Positions 1-8,063 of a stretch of 13,024 nt of DNA are shown piece by piece; within the stretch, counting starts at the first letter, position 1, and each line of letters opens with the position of its first letter. The notes below the pieces were generated by a model, which did no database searches, had not been told where the DNA came from, and saw only the letters and a program-made list of their open reading frames with translations. The stretch is from Verrucomicrobiota bacterium (lineage in GTDB: Bacteria; Verrucomicrobiota; Verrucomicrobiia; Chthoniobacterales; UBA10450). The stretch spans positions 1 through 13,024 of the forward strand of contig QHON01000039.1 of the NCBI GenBank assembly GCA_003218815.1. Reading direction: 5' to 3'. The position numbers and the translations under genes were made by a program.

Positions 1-497
1 CCCGCGCCGGTCGGAGGAATCCCGGCAAGATCAGCGTTAGTCAGTTCCAACTCCTCCATGCGCGCTCGCACTCGCGGGGACAAAAATCCGGCGCCTTTTG
101 CAGCAACCGGAACAGGCAACTCTCCGGTGCCCCCTACACGTTCACCATCCCTTTGGCGTACGGCCACAGCAGCTTGTTCCTCGCGTCCGGGAACTTCCAT
201 GGCCATTCCCTTCGGCGGTTCTGAAACCGTTTTCTTGAACCGGGCGGCGTCTTCTTCAGTGGCTTCGACGTAACCGAGCACCGCACCCACCGGATACGTT
301 TCCTTCATCTGCACGGTGATTTTGTCGATCTTGCCTTTGCAAGGTGTGGTCACGCCCATGACGGCCTTGTTCGTTTCGACATCGATAATTTCCTGATCAA
401 CCACGACCTCGTCGCCGGGCTTTACCTTGATATCGACAATCGTGGCTTCGGCGATCGATTCGCCAAGCTGCGGCATAATGATGGGAACTTGCGGCAT
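1..497 (-). CDS. Dihydrolipoamide acyltransferase (E2) of a 2-oxo acid dehydrogenase complex, N-terminal part
   Basis: E2 core subunit that carries the acyl group from E1 on a swinging lipoyl arm and passes it to CoA. Only the first 165 residues are present; the catalytic domain lies beyond position 1. Residues 1-80 form a lipoyl domain starting MPQVPIIMPQLGES, with the lipoylated lysine expected at K44 in DVETNKA. A charged linker follows. Residues about 136-165 match a peripheral-subunit-binding domain (FLSPRVRARMEEL...), which docks E1 or E3. The ATG at 497 is chosen because it gives the usual 7-residue lead to MPQLGES; the internal ATG at residue 8 is less likely. It starts 6 bases after the E1-beta stop codon, so the genes are surely one operon. 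Which acyl group it transfers cannot be told from this part. Confidence 0.94.
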   Translation of the reverse strand, partial: MPQVPIIMPQLGESIAEATIVDIKVKPGDEVVVDQEIIDVETNKAVMGVTTPCKGKIDKITVQMKETYPVGAVLGYVEATEEDAARFKKTVSEPPKGMAMEVPGREEQAAVAVRQRDGERVGGTGELPVPVAAKGAGFLSPRVRARMEELELTNADLAGIPPTGA

Positions 498-503
498 AAA
501 TTT

Positions 504-1472
504 TTATTCTCGGAGCAGAGCACGGGCCCTTCTCGTAATCTCTTTTGCGTTTGGACGATGCGCTGACCACAGATTCGGATGGTACGGGATCGGCGTGTCC
601 TTGGCGTTGAGACGCTGCGGCGCTGCGTCCAGCAGATGAAAACCTTCCGCGGTCACACGGGCAATGATCTCGGCCGTCGCGCCGCCCCATGGAAATGATT
701 CGCCGACGCAAAGCAAGCGTCCCGTGCGCGCGACCGAGGCAAGAACGCTATTGGTGTCGAGTGGTTTAACGGAGCGAAGATCGACAACTTCAATTTCAAA
801 ACCTTCGGTGGCTAGCTGTTCCGCGACCGCCAGTGCTTCGTGCAGCATCGCGCTATAAGAGACAATGGTGAGGTCGCGACCTTCACGCGCTATGCGCGCT
901 TTGCCTGTGGGCAAGCTTTCGGTCGGCAGGTTTTCCGCCTTCAGGTGGTAATAGAGATATTTGTGTTCGCAGTAGACGACGGGGTCGTCAATCGCTACGG
1001 CTTCGATAAGCATGCTATATGCGTCTTCCACCGTGGCCGGCGTCATGACGATCAGCCCCGGATAATGCGCGTAGACCGATTCCATCGACTGACTGTGAAA
1101 GGGCCCGCTGCCTTTTGTGCCGCCCGAGGGTAAACGCACGGTGATGGGGACTGGAACATCCGTCCGCCAATAATGTGTCCCGGCGTTGTTTAAAATTTGA
1201 TTGAGCGCGGTGCTGGAAAAGTCGGCAAATTGCATTTCGACAATCGGCCGCATCCCCTGCATCGCGGCCCCGATCGCGGTGCCAACCATCGCGTCTTCAC
1301 TGATTGGCGTGTTCAACACGCGGCCCGGAAATTCTTTCGCGAGACCTTTCGTTGCTTTAAAGGCGCCGCCGAACGTTCCGCCGACGTCCTGTCCGTAAAT
1401 AAAAACGCGTTCATCATCGCGGAGCAACTTCGCCTGCGCTTCGCGGATAGCTTCCAGGTACGTGATGCTCAT
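504..1472 (-). CDS. 2-oxo acid dehydrogenase E1 component, beta subunit
   Basis: Beta half of the thiamine-diphosphate E1 enzyme that decarboxylates a 2-oxo acid and acylates the E2 lipoyl group. The 322-residue length is usual for the family. Family hallmarks are visible: MSITYLEAIREAQ at the start, GQDVGGTFGGAF (27-38), the NTPISEDAMVGTAIGAAM block with the TPP-activating glutamate at E59, PSGGTKGSGPFHSQS in the middle, and the C-terminal GESFPWGGATAEI motif of the transketolase C domain. I set the start at the ATG at 1472, not the upstream in-frame ATG at 1514: it gives the canonical N-terminus and overlaps the E1-alpha stop as ATGA, which suggests translational coupling for a 1:1 alpha/beta ratio. 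Substrate (pyruvate, branched-chain 2-oxo acid or acetoin) is not resolved by these motifs. Confidence 0.95.
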   Translation of the reverse strand: MSITYLEAIREAQAKLLRDDERVFIYGQDVGGTFGGAFKATKGLAKEFPGRVLNTPISEDAMVGTAIGAAMQGMRPIVEMQFADFSSTALNQILNNAGTHYWRTDVPVPITVRLPSGGTKGSGPFHSQSMESVYAHYPGLIVMTPATVEDAYSMLIEAVAIDDPVVYCEHKYLYYHLKAENLPTESLPTGKARIAREGRDLTIVSYSAMLHEALAVAEQLATEGFEIEVVDLRSVKPLDTNSVLASVARTGRLLCVGESFPWGGATAEIIARVTAEGFHLLDAAPQRLNAKDTPIPYHPNLWSAHRPNAKEITRRARALLRE

Positions 1473-2500
1473 TCGAGAGAATCGACAAGATCTCGCGTCG
1501 AGATCGCGTACCAAGCTTCTTCGTCAGCTTCGGGCGCGGCCTCTTTTTGCGCGGTGGAAATCGCCTGATCCACTTGTGCGGCTGCGTCTTTGCGCCACTC
1601 GCGTAAAGTCTCGGCGTCGACCAAATTAAGATCAGCAATCGTCTGCTCGGCAACCTTCAAACAATCTCGCGCGAACGGTTCACGCTTGATCTCCTCCGTC
1701 ACGTAACTCGCGTCGTCGTGCTCGCCGTGACCAGATAGGCGTAGGATGGAAGCGACGACCAATTGCGGTGGACGCCCCGCTCGCGCACGCTTTACCGCGC
1801 TGCCGATCACATCGAGGCAGTTTGTAAGGTCAGTTCCATCGACCGTACAGCCTTCGAAGCCATAGCCAATCGCGCGGTCAACCAGATCGTGACACGCAAA
1901 TTCGCGTTCGTTCGGAGTTGAATAGGCGTAATGATTGTTCGTTGCAACGACGACGAGCGGCACCTGTTCGACAGCGGCGAGGTTCATGCCTTCATGAAAC
2001 GAGCCGGTTTGCATCCCGCCTTCGCCGATGCAACTCAGGCCGACAAAGTTTTTTTCGCCGCGGAATCGCTTCGCCATCAGAGCACCGACCGTGACCGAGA
2101 TCATTGCGCCGAGGTGACTAATCATGGCGAGCTGATTGTTCCGTGGTCGGCCGCGATGAATGTTGCCGTCGCGTCCGCGCATTGGGCCCTGTCGCGAGCC
2201 CAGATAAGTACGCGTGACATCGATAAGCGGTTCGCCGAACGCCGACCGTCCCGCTTGATCGCGAATCAGCGGCGCGAAGATGTCGCCCTTTTGCAAAAAC
2301 AATCCGCAGGCCACGCTAACCGCTTCCTGCCCACGCCCGACGTAGACGCCACCCGTGATCAAACCGCCGCGATAGAGACTTACGAGCTTTTCTTCGAGCG
2401 TGCGCGCGAGCAGCATCCAACGAAATGCTTCGAGGAAGCGCTCATGTGGCGCCGCCTTCGATGCTATGGATTTCTTCCTGCGCGGCGCCGTCTGAAGCAT
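1469..2500 (-). CDS. 2-oxo acid dehydrogenase E1 component, alpha subunit
   Basis: Alpha half of the E1 heterotetramer, supplying the thiamine-diphosphate diphosphate/Mg binding site. The 343 residues include the TPP motif starting GEG at 159-161 and ending at N188-N189 (ATNNHYAYST). GEG rather than GDG at this place is also seen in branched-chain E1-alpha. The later loop GHGEHDDASYV (257-267), with the conserved His258, also resembles the HSxxDDxxxYR loop of branched-chain 2-oxo acid dehydrogenase more than the SMSDP loop of pyruvate dehydrogenase. Acetoin-dehydrogenase-like enzymes cannot be excluded. An in-frame stop directly precedes the ATG at 2500, so this is the first possible start. 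There is no good Shine-Dalgarno sequence. First gene of the operon that continues into E1-beta and E2. Confidence 0.93.
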   Translation of the reverse strand: MLQTAPRRKKSIASKAAPHERFLEAFRWMLLARTLEEKLVSLYRGGLITGGVYVGRGQEAVSVACGLFLQKGDIFAPLIRDQAGRSAFGEPLIDVTRTYLGSRQGPMRGRDGNIHRGRPRNNQLAMISHLGAMISVTVGALMAKRFRGEKNFVGLSCIGEGGMQTGSFHEGMNLAAVEQVPLVVVATNNHYAYSTPNEREFACHDLVDRAIGYGFEGCTVDGTDLTNCLDVIGSAVKRARAGRPPQLVVASILRLSGHGEHDDASYVTEEIKREPFARDCLKVAEQTIADLNLVDAETLREWRKDAAAQVDQAISTAQKEAAPEADEEAWYAISTRDLVDSLE

Positions 2501-2506
2501 CCACCA

Positions 2507-2536
2507 ATTCTACGCAAGATCGACAAAGGCGCGCAA
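2507..2536 (-). promoter_or_regulatory. Possible sigma-70-type promoter of the E1-alpha operon
   Basis: On the minus strand TAGAAT (2507-2512, five of six to the -10 consensus) lies 18 bases downstream of TTGCGC (2531-2536, a weak -35). The -10 box ends only 6 bases before the E1-alpha ATG, so a transcript from it would be nearly leaderless. Weak support; the operon could instead be read from further upstream. Confidence 0.22.
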
Positions 2537-2553
2537 AAATTTTTTTGAATGGC

Positions 2554-2570
2554 ACAGGCATATTGCCTGT
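2554..2570. terminator. Palindromic hairpin between SMC and the E1-alpha operon, possible terminator
   Basis: ACAGGCA-TAT-TGCCTGT is a perfect 7-bp inverted repeat with a 3-base loop. It is flanked by AAAAATTT (2535-2542) and AAATTTTT (2571-2578), which are also complementary, so a larger structure is possible. It lies 27 bases past the SMC stop. On the minus strand the A/T-rich tract AAAAAAATTTTT comes only after a 7-base gap; on the plus strand AAATTTTT follows directly, although no plus-strand gene ends here. It may terminate SMC transcription, or be a copy of a dispersed palindromic repeat. Confidence 0.45.
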
Positions 2571-2596
2571 AAATTTTTGAACGGGCTAAGAGACCA

Positions 2597-5500
2597 TCAT
2601 CGTGTAGCGGCCAAACTGCGCTTGGCCCCAGACTCTGCGAGTGGAAAATGACGTTGAGCCGGACCTTGTTCGTGTCCGTTCGATGCCACTTCGGTCGAAG
2701 CTTCTCGCGGCGCGGTCAACTTCATCCCAACAAGCTTGCTCACGCCGCGCTCCTCCATTGTAATTCCGTAAAGCACATCCGCCTTCGCTATGGTGCGCTT
2801 GTTGTGTGTCATGATGATAAACTGGCTTTGGGCAACGAATCGTTCGAGCACACGGATGAAACAGTTGATGTTGCCTTCATCGAGCGGCGCATCAACTTCA
2901 TCCAGAATGCAAAAAGGGCTCGGCCGAACCATGTAGATCGCAAACAATAACGCCACTGCCGTCATGGCGCGCTCGCCGCCACTTAGCAGCGAAACGCTTT
3001 GCAGTTGTTTGCCTGGGGGCCTGGCGCTGATTTCAATCCCGCAATTGAGGGGATCGTTCTCATCAAGCAAGGACAAATCCGCGCGACCGCCGCCGAAAAG
3101 TTCAGAAAACATTTCGCGGAAGTTTACGCGTACTTGAGTGAAGGTCTCGGCGAATAATTTCCGCGTGGTCGCGTTGATTCGCGCAATAACATCGAGCAAC
3201 TCCCGGCGCGCCGCATTGAGATCGTTGTTTTGATTTTCGAGAAAATGATGGCGCTCTTCGAGTTCGTCGTATTCGTGAACGGCGTCGAGATTGACTGGCC
3301 CCATGTTGTCGAGCTGGCGCGCAAGGTCAGTAATCAGCTTTTGCACGTCTGCTTTGGCAAGATCGACATCCAAGTGGATCGTACTCTCCGAGCGCGACGT
3401 CTCATTCGACGAGGCTTCGCCGCCATTATTAGCATCGAGCGCCGAGCGCTCGATCCCACCAGCGCGCCGCTTCAATTGTGCGCGTAACGTTTTCTCGAAT
3501 ACGATTTGATCGGGCGCGAACTCACGGAGATTGAGCTGATAACGGTGGGAAATATGTTCGGCGAGATTGTCAATCTGCAGCTGTAGTTGCGTCTCGCGAA
3601 CTTGATGTTTCGAACGCAAATCGTGCAGTTCATTCAATGTGTTTCGTGCCGCGCGCACATTTGATTCCATCTCGTTCGTCGCGGATGATCGTTCCGCCCG
3701 CTGATTGATGAGGACGGCAACGGCTGCCTCCAAATCGGCGCGTTGTGCAATTTGTTTCTCAATGGCAGTTTCAGCGCTCTTCGATTCGGCCGCTTGCGCA
3801 GCCAGTCGTTCTTCGAAATTAACGATCTCTGTCTCTCGAGCTGCGACTGTCTCGGAAAGCTCGGTCGCGCGCGCAATCATGGGCTCGCGTTGCGCGACGA
3901 GATTTTCATAACGCTGCCTTTCAGTGGCGAGCGCAAGACGAATCTCGTTTATTTGTTCAGCAGCATCGTTTTCCCGCTTTGTCGCGTTTTCCCGCGCAGC
4001 TTCGATAGAATAGCGCCGGGCTTGCTGCTCCTCCAAGCTAGCGCGCTCTGCAGTCAATTCTTGCTCGAGCTTCGTAATGCGCCCACCCGCTGCTTGAATC
4101 TGTTGCGCGAGAGTCGTCTGTTCCGACCGGAGATGGTCGATCTTTTGGTCGTTGTCCTGCAATTCTCGTTCGAGGACGACAATTCTATTTTCGGAAGTGG
4201 ACTGTTCCTGATCGGCAGCCCCGTACTGAATTTGGGCTTGCTCGAAATCATTCTTCGCTTTCTCCAATCCTGCGCTTGCTTTGCCACGTTTTTGCAACAA
4301 TGCGTCGCGCTCGTTGCAGATATCGGAATATTCTGCACTCAGCATCGAAATCCGCGCTTTGCGTTCGAGCAGGGATTCGGCCGAGGGGTCACGGCTGCCG
4401 CCAAAGACAATTCCTTCCGCTGAAATAAATTCACCAGCGAGGGTGGCGGCTCCTAAGCCGTTTCCATCTTTTTTGAAAGACAAGGCTTCGTCGAGATCGC
4501 GGAAAATTGCGACATTGTGGAGCAATTCCGCTACGAGTGGCGCAAGTGAGTCTGGCGCTTTCACTTTGTCGGTCGCCCAGGCAAGGGCCGTCTGGGGAAG
4601 GGCTGCGGGAGTTCTCGGCGAGGCGCGACAGAATTCCGGAAGAACCAGCGCAGCCTGACCTAGTTTATTTTTCGTTAAGGCCGTTATGATTTCAGTCGCC
4701 AGTTCGGCATCTTTCAGAACGATCGCGTGCAGATTTCGGCCCAAGGCAGCTTCAATCGCTGCAATATACTCTGGATCGATCTCAAGACTTGAGACAAAGG
4801 CTCCAGCGAGCGCCGGCTGGATTCGCGACCGATCGTGAAGCCCTTTGAGAACAGCTTGCGACCCCTCCGCGAGGCCTTCGCCTTCTTCATTAAGCTGGCG
4901 CAGAATCTGGAGACGCGATTCTCTTTCCGCGAGCGCACGCTCGGTTTCGACGAGATCTTTTTCTGTCCTAGCCAGGAGCCGTTGCTGCTCGCGTAGTTTT
5001 TCTTCTCTGGCCTGCGCTTTGCTTTTTAGAAAATCGACATTTGTTCGTGCGGTCCCCATCGCCATGCGCGCGACGCCGATCTCTTTCTGAACTCTGTTGC
5101 GCGCGGCGTCCGCGTCCGAAACTCCTTTGTCGATATTGCGCCGATTTTCCTCGGTTATTTCGCGGCGAACCGCAATTCCAGAGATCTCGTCGTCCAGCTC
5201 GGCTATCCGGTTCTCATTTTTTGAGCCTGCCAGGCGCAGTGCCTCAGATTTCGACTTGTGTGCACTCTGCTCCGCACGAAGCTGCGAAATGAGGGCCGTA
5301 AGCTTAGCCAACTCCGTTTCTTTCCCTTGAAGGACTTCGTTTGTTTTTTCGATCAAGGCATTCGCGTCCTGTAATTCTTTTTCTTGTTGAACGCGTTTTG
5401 CCTTGGCCACGGCGATATCTTTTCGAAAGCGCTCGATCAGCTCGGTTAGTTCATCGGCGCGTTGACGGTTTACCTGGATTCGATTTTGATGCCCCGCGAT

Positions 5501-6388
5501 TTCGCTTTCGAAACGTTGTAACTCAGTCCGGCCATCGGCAATTTGTGTGTCGATCTCGTCCATGGCACTGCGCCGCTCGGCCAGTTGATTTTCGCTCATG
5601 TCGATCTTAGCCCGGATCTCCTGCTCGGATTCATTGGCGCGCGCGATTTCCGCGTGACATCCGGTAAGTTCTGTTTGCAGCGAATCGAGTTGCTTCCGCG
5701 AATGATGGGTGTCGAGTGTTCGTAGATCGACAAGTAATCCCTGGTAACGTCGTGCTTTGCCCGCCTGCCGTTGCAATGAACCGATCTGCCGCTTTACCTC
5801 TTTAATGACGTCACCGATGCGTAAGAGATTTGCTTCTGTGGCTTCCAGCTTGCGCAGCGCCTCGCGTTTCTGGTTTCTGTATTTTGTGATGCCGGCCGCC
5901 TCTTCGAAAACCGCACGGCGATCTTCCGGACGCGAGCTCAAGATCATGTCGATCTTGCCTTGTTCCATCATCGAATAAGCGGCCCGTGCGACGCCGGTGT
6001 CGGCGAAAAGATTTTGAATGTCGCGAAGACGGCAGGGCGTCTTATTGAGCAGATATTCAGAATTGCCATCGCGATATACCCGTCGCGTTACCCGAACGTC
6101 GTGCCAATCAATGCCCAGCTCGGTTTCGCAATCACTGAAAGTGAGAGAGACCTCCGCAAGACCCACTGGCTTGCGTGTGTCGGTGCCATTGAAAATGACG
6201 TCCGCCATCTCGTCGCCGCGAAGGGATTTGGCGGATTGTTCGCCCAGCACCCAGCGTACTGCATCGAGCACATTTGATTTTCCACAGCCATTGGGCCCGA
6301 CAATGGCGGTGATGCCTTCGTGAAAATTGAAAATCGTTTTATCGGCAAACGATTTGAAACCGAGGAGCTCGAGCGATTGTAAATGCAT
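2597..6388 (-). CDS. smc: Chromosome segregation ATPase SMC
   Basis: Structural-maintenance-of-chromosomes protein, the ATPase of the bacterial condensin (with ScpA and ScpB, not in view), which extrudes DNA loops and helps separate sister chromosomes. The 1263 residues are slightly longer than the typical 1150-1200. Order: N-terminal ATPase lobe starting MHLQSLELLGFKSFADKT, Walker A GPNGCGKS (31-38), coiled coil about 170-505, hinge about 510-665 ending in a glycine-rich GEFISAEGIVFGG stretch, returning coiled coil, then the C-terminal lobe with ABC signature LSGGE (about 1134-1138) and Walker B ILDEVDAP (about 1160-1167). Two additions explain part of the extra length: a Ser/Asn/Glu-rich insertion near residues 976-1003 before the C-lobe, and a tail of about 35 residues rich in Ala, Glu and Gly after the usual end. 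Single gene, transcribed away from the divergent permease cluster. The ATG at 6388 gives the canonical N-terminus. Confidence 0.98.
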   Translation of the reverse strand: MHLQSLELLGFKSFADKTIFNFHEGITAIVGPNGCGKSNVLDAVRWVLGEQSAKSLRGDEMADVIFNGTDTRKPVGLAEVSLTFSDCETELGIDWHDVRVTRRVYRDGNSEYLLNKTPCRLRDIQNLFADTGVARAAYSMMEQGKIDMILSSRPEDRRAVFEEAAGITKYRNQKREALRKLEATEANLLRIGDVIKEVKRQIGSLQRQAGKARRYQGLLVDLRTLDTHHSRKQLDSLQTELTGCHAEIARANESEQEIRAKIDMSENQLAERRSAMDEIDTQIADGRTELQRFESEIAGHQNRIQVNRQRADELTELIERFRKDIAVAKAKRVQQEKELQDANALIEKTNEVLQGKETELAKLTALISQLRAEQSAHKSKSEALRLAGSKNENRIAELDDEISGIAVRREITEENRRNIDKGVSDADAARNRVQKEIGVARMAMGTARTNVDFLKSKAQAREEKLREQQRLLARTEKDLVETERALAERESRLQILRQLNEEGEGLAEGSQAVLKGLHDRSRIQPALAGAFVSSLEIDPEYIAAIEAALGRNLHAIVLKDAELATEIITALTKNKLGQAALVLPEFCRASPRTPAALPQTALAWATDKVKAPDSLAPLVAELLHNVAIFRDLDEALSFKKDGNGLGAATLAGEFISAEGIVFGGSRDPSAESLLERKARISMLSAEYSDICNERDALLQKRGKASAGLEKAKNDFEQAQIQYGAADQEQSTSENRIVVLERELQDNDQKIDHLRSEQTTLAQQIQAAGGRITKLEQELTAERASLEEQQARRYSIEAARENATKRENDAAEQINEIRLALATERQRYENLVAQREPMIARATELSETVAARETEIVNFEERLAAQAAESKSAETAIEKQIAQRADLEAAVAVLINQRAERSSATNEMESNVRAARNTLNELHDLRSKHQVRETQLQLQIDNLAEHISHRYQLNLREFAPDQIVFEKTLRAQLKRRAGGIERSALDANNGGEASSNETSRSESTIHLDVDLAKADVQKLITDLARQLDNMGPVNLDAVHEYDELEERHHFLENQNNDLNAARRELLDVIARINATTRKLFAETFTQVRVNFREMFSELFGGGRADLSLLDENDPLNCGIEISARPPGKQLQSVSLLSGGERAMTAVALLFAIYMVRPSPFCILDEVDAPLDEGNINCFIRVLERFVAQSQFIIMTHNKRTIAKADVLYGITMEERGVSKLVGMKLTAPREASTEVASNGHEQGPAQRHFPLAESGAKRSLAATR

Positions 6389-6696
6389 GGTGGGCCAAAA
6401 ACCTCGGGCCTCAGGAGGTCATTACAGTAAGCGTGCAAGGGTTACAAGCGAAAAACACACAATTGGAAGGGTTTTCGGCAGGGCTAACCACAGCATATTG
6501 AGATCCGGGCCGGGATTTGAACTCCAAATTCGAACGCCCCAGATCCATAGAAAAATCCAAGCTTTCAGTTTCCGCGAATTTTCGTAACCCGAATATCCAA
6601 ACCATTGCAAAACACGCGGCGATAGGAACAGCGCCTTGGCCGCGAAGCTTAGCTCGCACTCTTGCCTTAGACAACTGAATCACCCAGGATGCAACG
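6389..6696. other. Divergent intergenic region between smc and the permease cluster
   Basis: A 308-base non-coding stretch separating two genes that point away from each other, so it should hold promoters for both. I see a possible smc promoter and a small hairpin near the smc start, and a sequence on the minus strand resembling the 3' end of a tRNA (6503-6525) without a full cloverleaf. Short reading frames cross the region on both strands (for example 6411-6683 minus), but none resembles a known protein. I found no convincing -35/-10 pair for the plus-strand permease. Confidence 0.6.
6421..6447 (-). promoter_or_regulatory. Possible smc promoter
   Basis: On the minus strand TGTAAT (6421-6426, five of six to the -10 consensus) lies 15 bases downstream of TTGTAA (6442-6447, four of six to the -35). 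The spacing is shorter than ideal. It would give a leader of about 25-30 bases ahead of the smc ATG, containing the small hairpin at 6401-6419. Confidence 0.25.
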
Positions 6697-8031
6697 ATGG
6701 CCGATCATGCGACGCTCTCGATCCAACAAGCGGAGCGCGTCGATCATCAGTTGGTCCGCGGCATCGGAATTCCAGCTCTGACTGCCAACATTGTCAGCTC
6801 GACAATTGGTGCAGGAATTTTCGTGATTCCGGCAACGGTTGCAAAAGGACTTGGGCCCGCTGCTCCACTCGCATTTGTTTGCTGCGCGGTTGCGATGGTT
6901 TTGTTCGTCACTTGCTTCGCGATTGCGGGCAGTCGGGTATCGCTGACAGGTGGGCTGTACGCGTATGTCGAAGTCGCGTTCGGTCGTTACGTCGGATTCC
7001 TCGCCGGCATGCTTTACTTTTTAACCGCACTCGGAGCGGTTGCTGGCGTCGTGAACGTTCTCGCGAATTCAGTCGCGCTCGTCGTCCCATTCCTCGGCAG
7101 TCCGGTGATGCGCATCATCGTGATGGTCGCCGTTTACGGTTCGCTCGTACTAATTAACATCCGCGGTGTGCGCCAAGGTGCGGGCGCAGTCACTGTGATC
7201 ACGGTGGCGAAGCTTCTGCCGCTCCTGCTGTTCGTTTGCGTGGGACTATTTTTTATTCACCCGCCTAATCTTGCCTGGAGCGGTTGGCCCGGCAGCAAAT
7301 CGTTAGGCGACGCCGTTATTCTTTTGATTTTCGCTTTCGTCGGAATCGAGGTGGCATTAATTCCGAGCGGCGAAGTGAAAAACCCGGCGCGCACGGTTCC
7401 GCGCTCCGCGTACCTCGCGCTTGTCATCACGACGGTGATTTACATTCTGATTCAAGTCGTAGGGCAGGGCACGCTCGGCGCCCATCTTGCGAACCATCCT
7501 GGCGCGCCACTCGCCGAAGCCGCCGCGACTTTTCTCGGCCACATCGGTCGGACGATTCTTCTGGCCGGAGCCACCATTTCCGCATTTGGATTTGTGACCA
7601 GCGACATCCTGAGTTCACCGCGCTTGATCTTTGCTTTTGGCCGGGATGGCGCGTTGCCGCAGTTTTTCGCGCACGTTCATCCTCGCTATCGATCGCCAGA
7701 CGTCGCGATCGTTTCTTACGCGATCCTGGCCTTTGCGCTGTCAATCAGCGGCACCTTTGAAAAACTGGCGGTGCTTTCGAACGTTGCCGTTCTGTTGATG
7801 TACTTGCTCTGCTGTGCCGCGTGCTGGGTATTGATGCGACGCGACGTGCGAGCCGACGGCGCACGACCCTTCAACTTCGTCGGCATGAAAATTGTGCCTG
7901 CGCTGGCGATCCTCGCGATTCTGTGGATTCTCGCCCATGCGACCGCTCGCGAATTCGTGGTAACTGGGATCGTGCTCGCGCTCGCTTCGATTGTGTATCT
8001 GATCCGCGTCCAGCTCCCTCAGAAGTCGTAG
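6697..8031 (+). CDS. APC-family amino acid permease
   Basis: Inner-membrane secondary transporter of the amino acid-polyamine-organocation superfamily, expected to import an amino acid or related amine by cation symport or exchange. The 444 residues are almost wholly hydrophobic helices, consistent with 12 membrane segments. Key motifs are the broken first helix STIGAGIFVIP (about 35-45), which forms the substrate site in this family, and the sixth-helix block FAFVGIEVALIPSGEVKNP (about 211-229), where the Glu-Val-Lys-Asn-Pro ending is characteristic. The substrate cannot be told from sequence by eye. The ATG at 6697 has an AGGA Shine-Dalgarno sequence (6686-6689) 7 bases upstream, one of the better ribosome sites in the window. 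It is the first gene of a cluster with the dipeptidase 32 bases downstream. Confidence 0.93.
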   Translation: MADHATLSIQQAERVDHQLVRGIGIPALTANIVSSTIGAGIFVIPATVAKGLGPAAPLAFVCCAVAMVLFVTCFAIAGSRVSLTGGLYAYVEVAFGRYVGFLAGMLYFLTALGAVAGVVNVLANSVALVVPFLGSPVMRIIVMVAVYGSLVLINIRGVRQGAGAVTVITVAKLLPLLLFVCVGLFFIHPPNLAWSGWPGSKSLGDAVILLIFAFVGIEVALIPSGEVKNPARTVPRSAYLALVITTVIYILIQVVGQGTLGAHLANHPGAPLAEAAATFLGHIGRTILLAGATISAFGFVTSDILSSPRLIFAFGRDGALPQFFAHVHPRYRSPDVAIVSYAILAFALSISGTFEKLAVLSNVAVLLMYLLCCAACWVLMRRDVRADGARPFNFVGMKIVPALAILAILWILAHATAREFVVTGIVLALASIVYLIRVQLPQKS

Positions 8032-8063
8032 GCAAACTGTGAAAATCGATTAGGCTTCGGGCC

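Noticed and set aside
3743..4423. A 226-codon plus-strand open frame opposite smc
   Set aside because: It lies wholly antisense to the coiled-coil coding region of smc, resembles no known protein, and is explained by codon bias of the real gene.
6503..6594. An intact tRNA gene on the minus strand
   Set aside because: The acceptor-like ends pair, but the T-stem has mismatches and no D-arm or anticodon arm could be formed, so it is not listed as a tRNA.
6411..6683. A 90-codon minus-strand frame upstream of smc
   Set aside because: It ends just before smc but has no ribosome site, no recognisable domain and ordinary intergenic composition. Kept only as part of the intergenic description.
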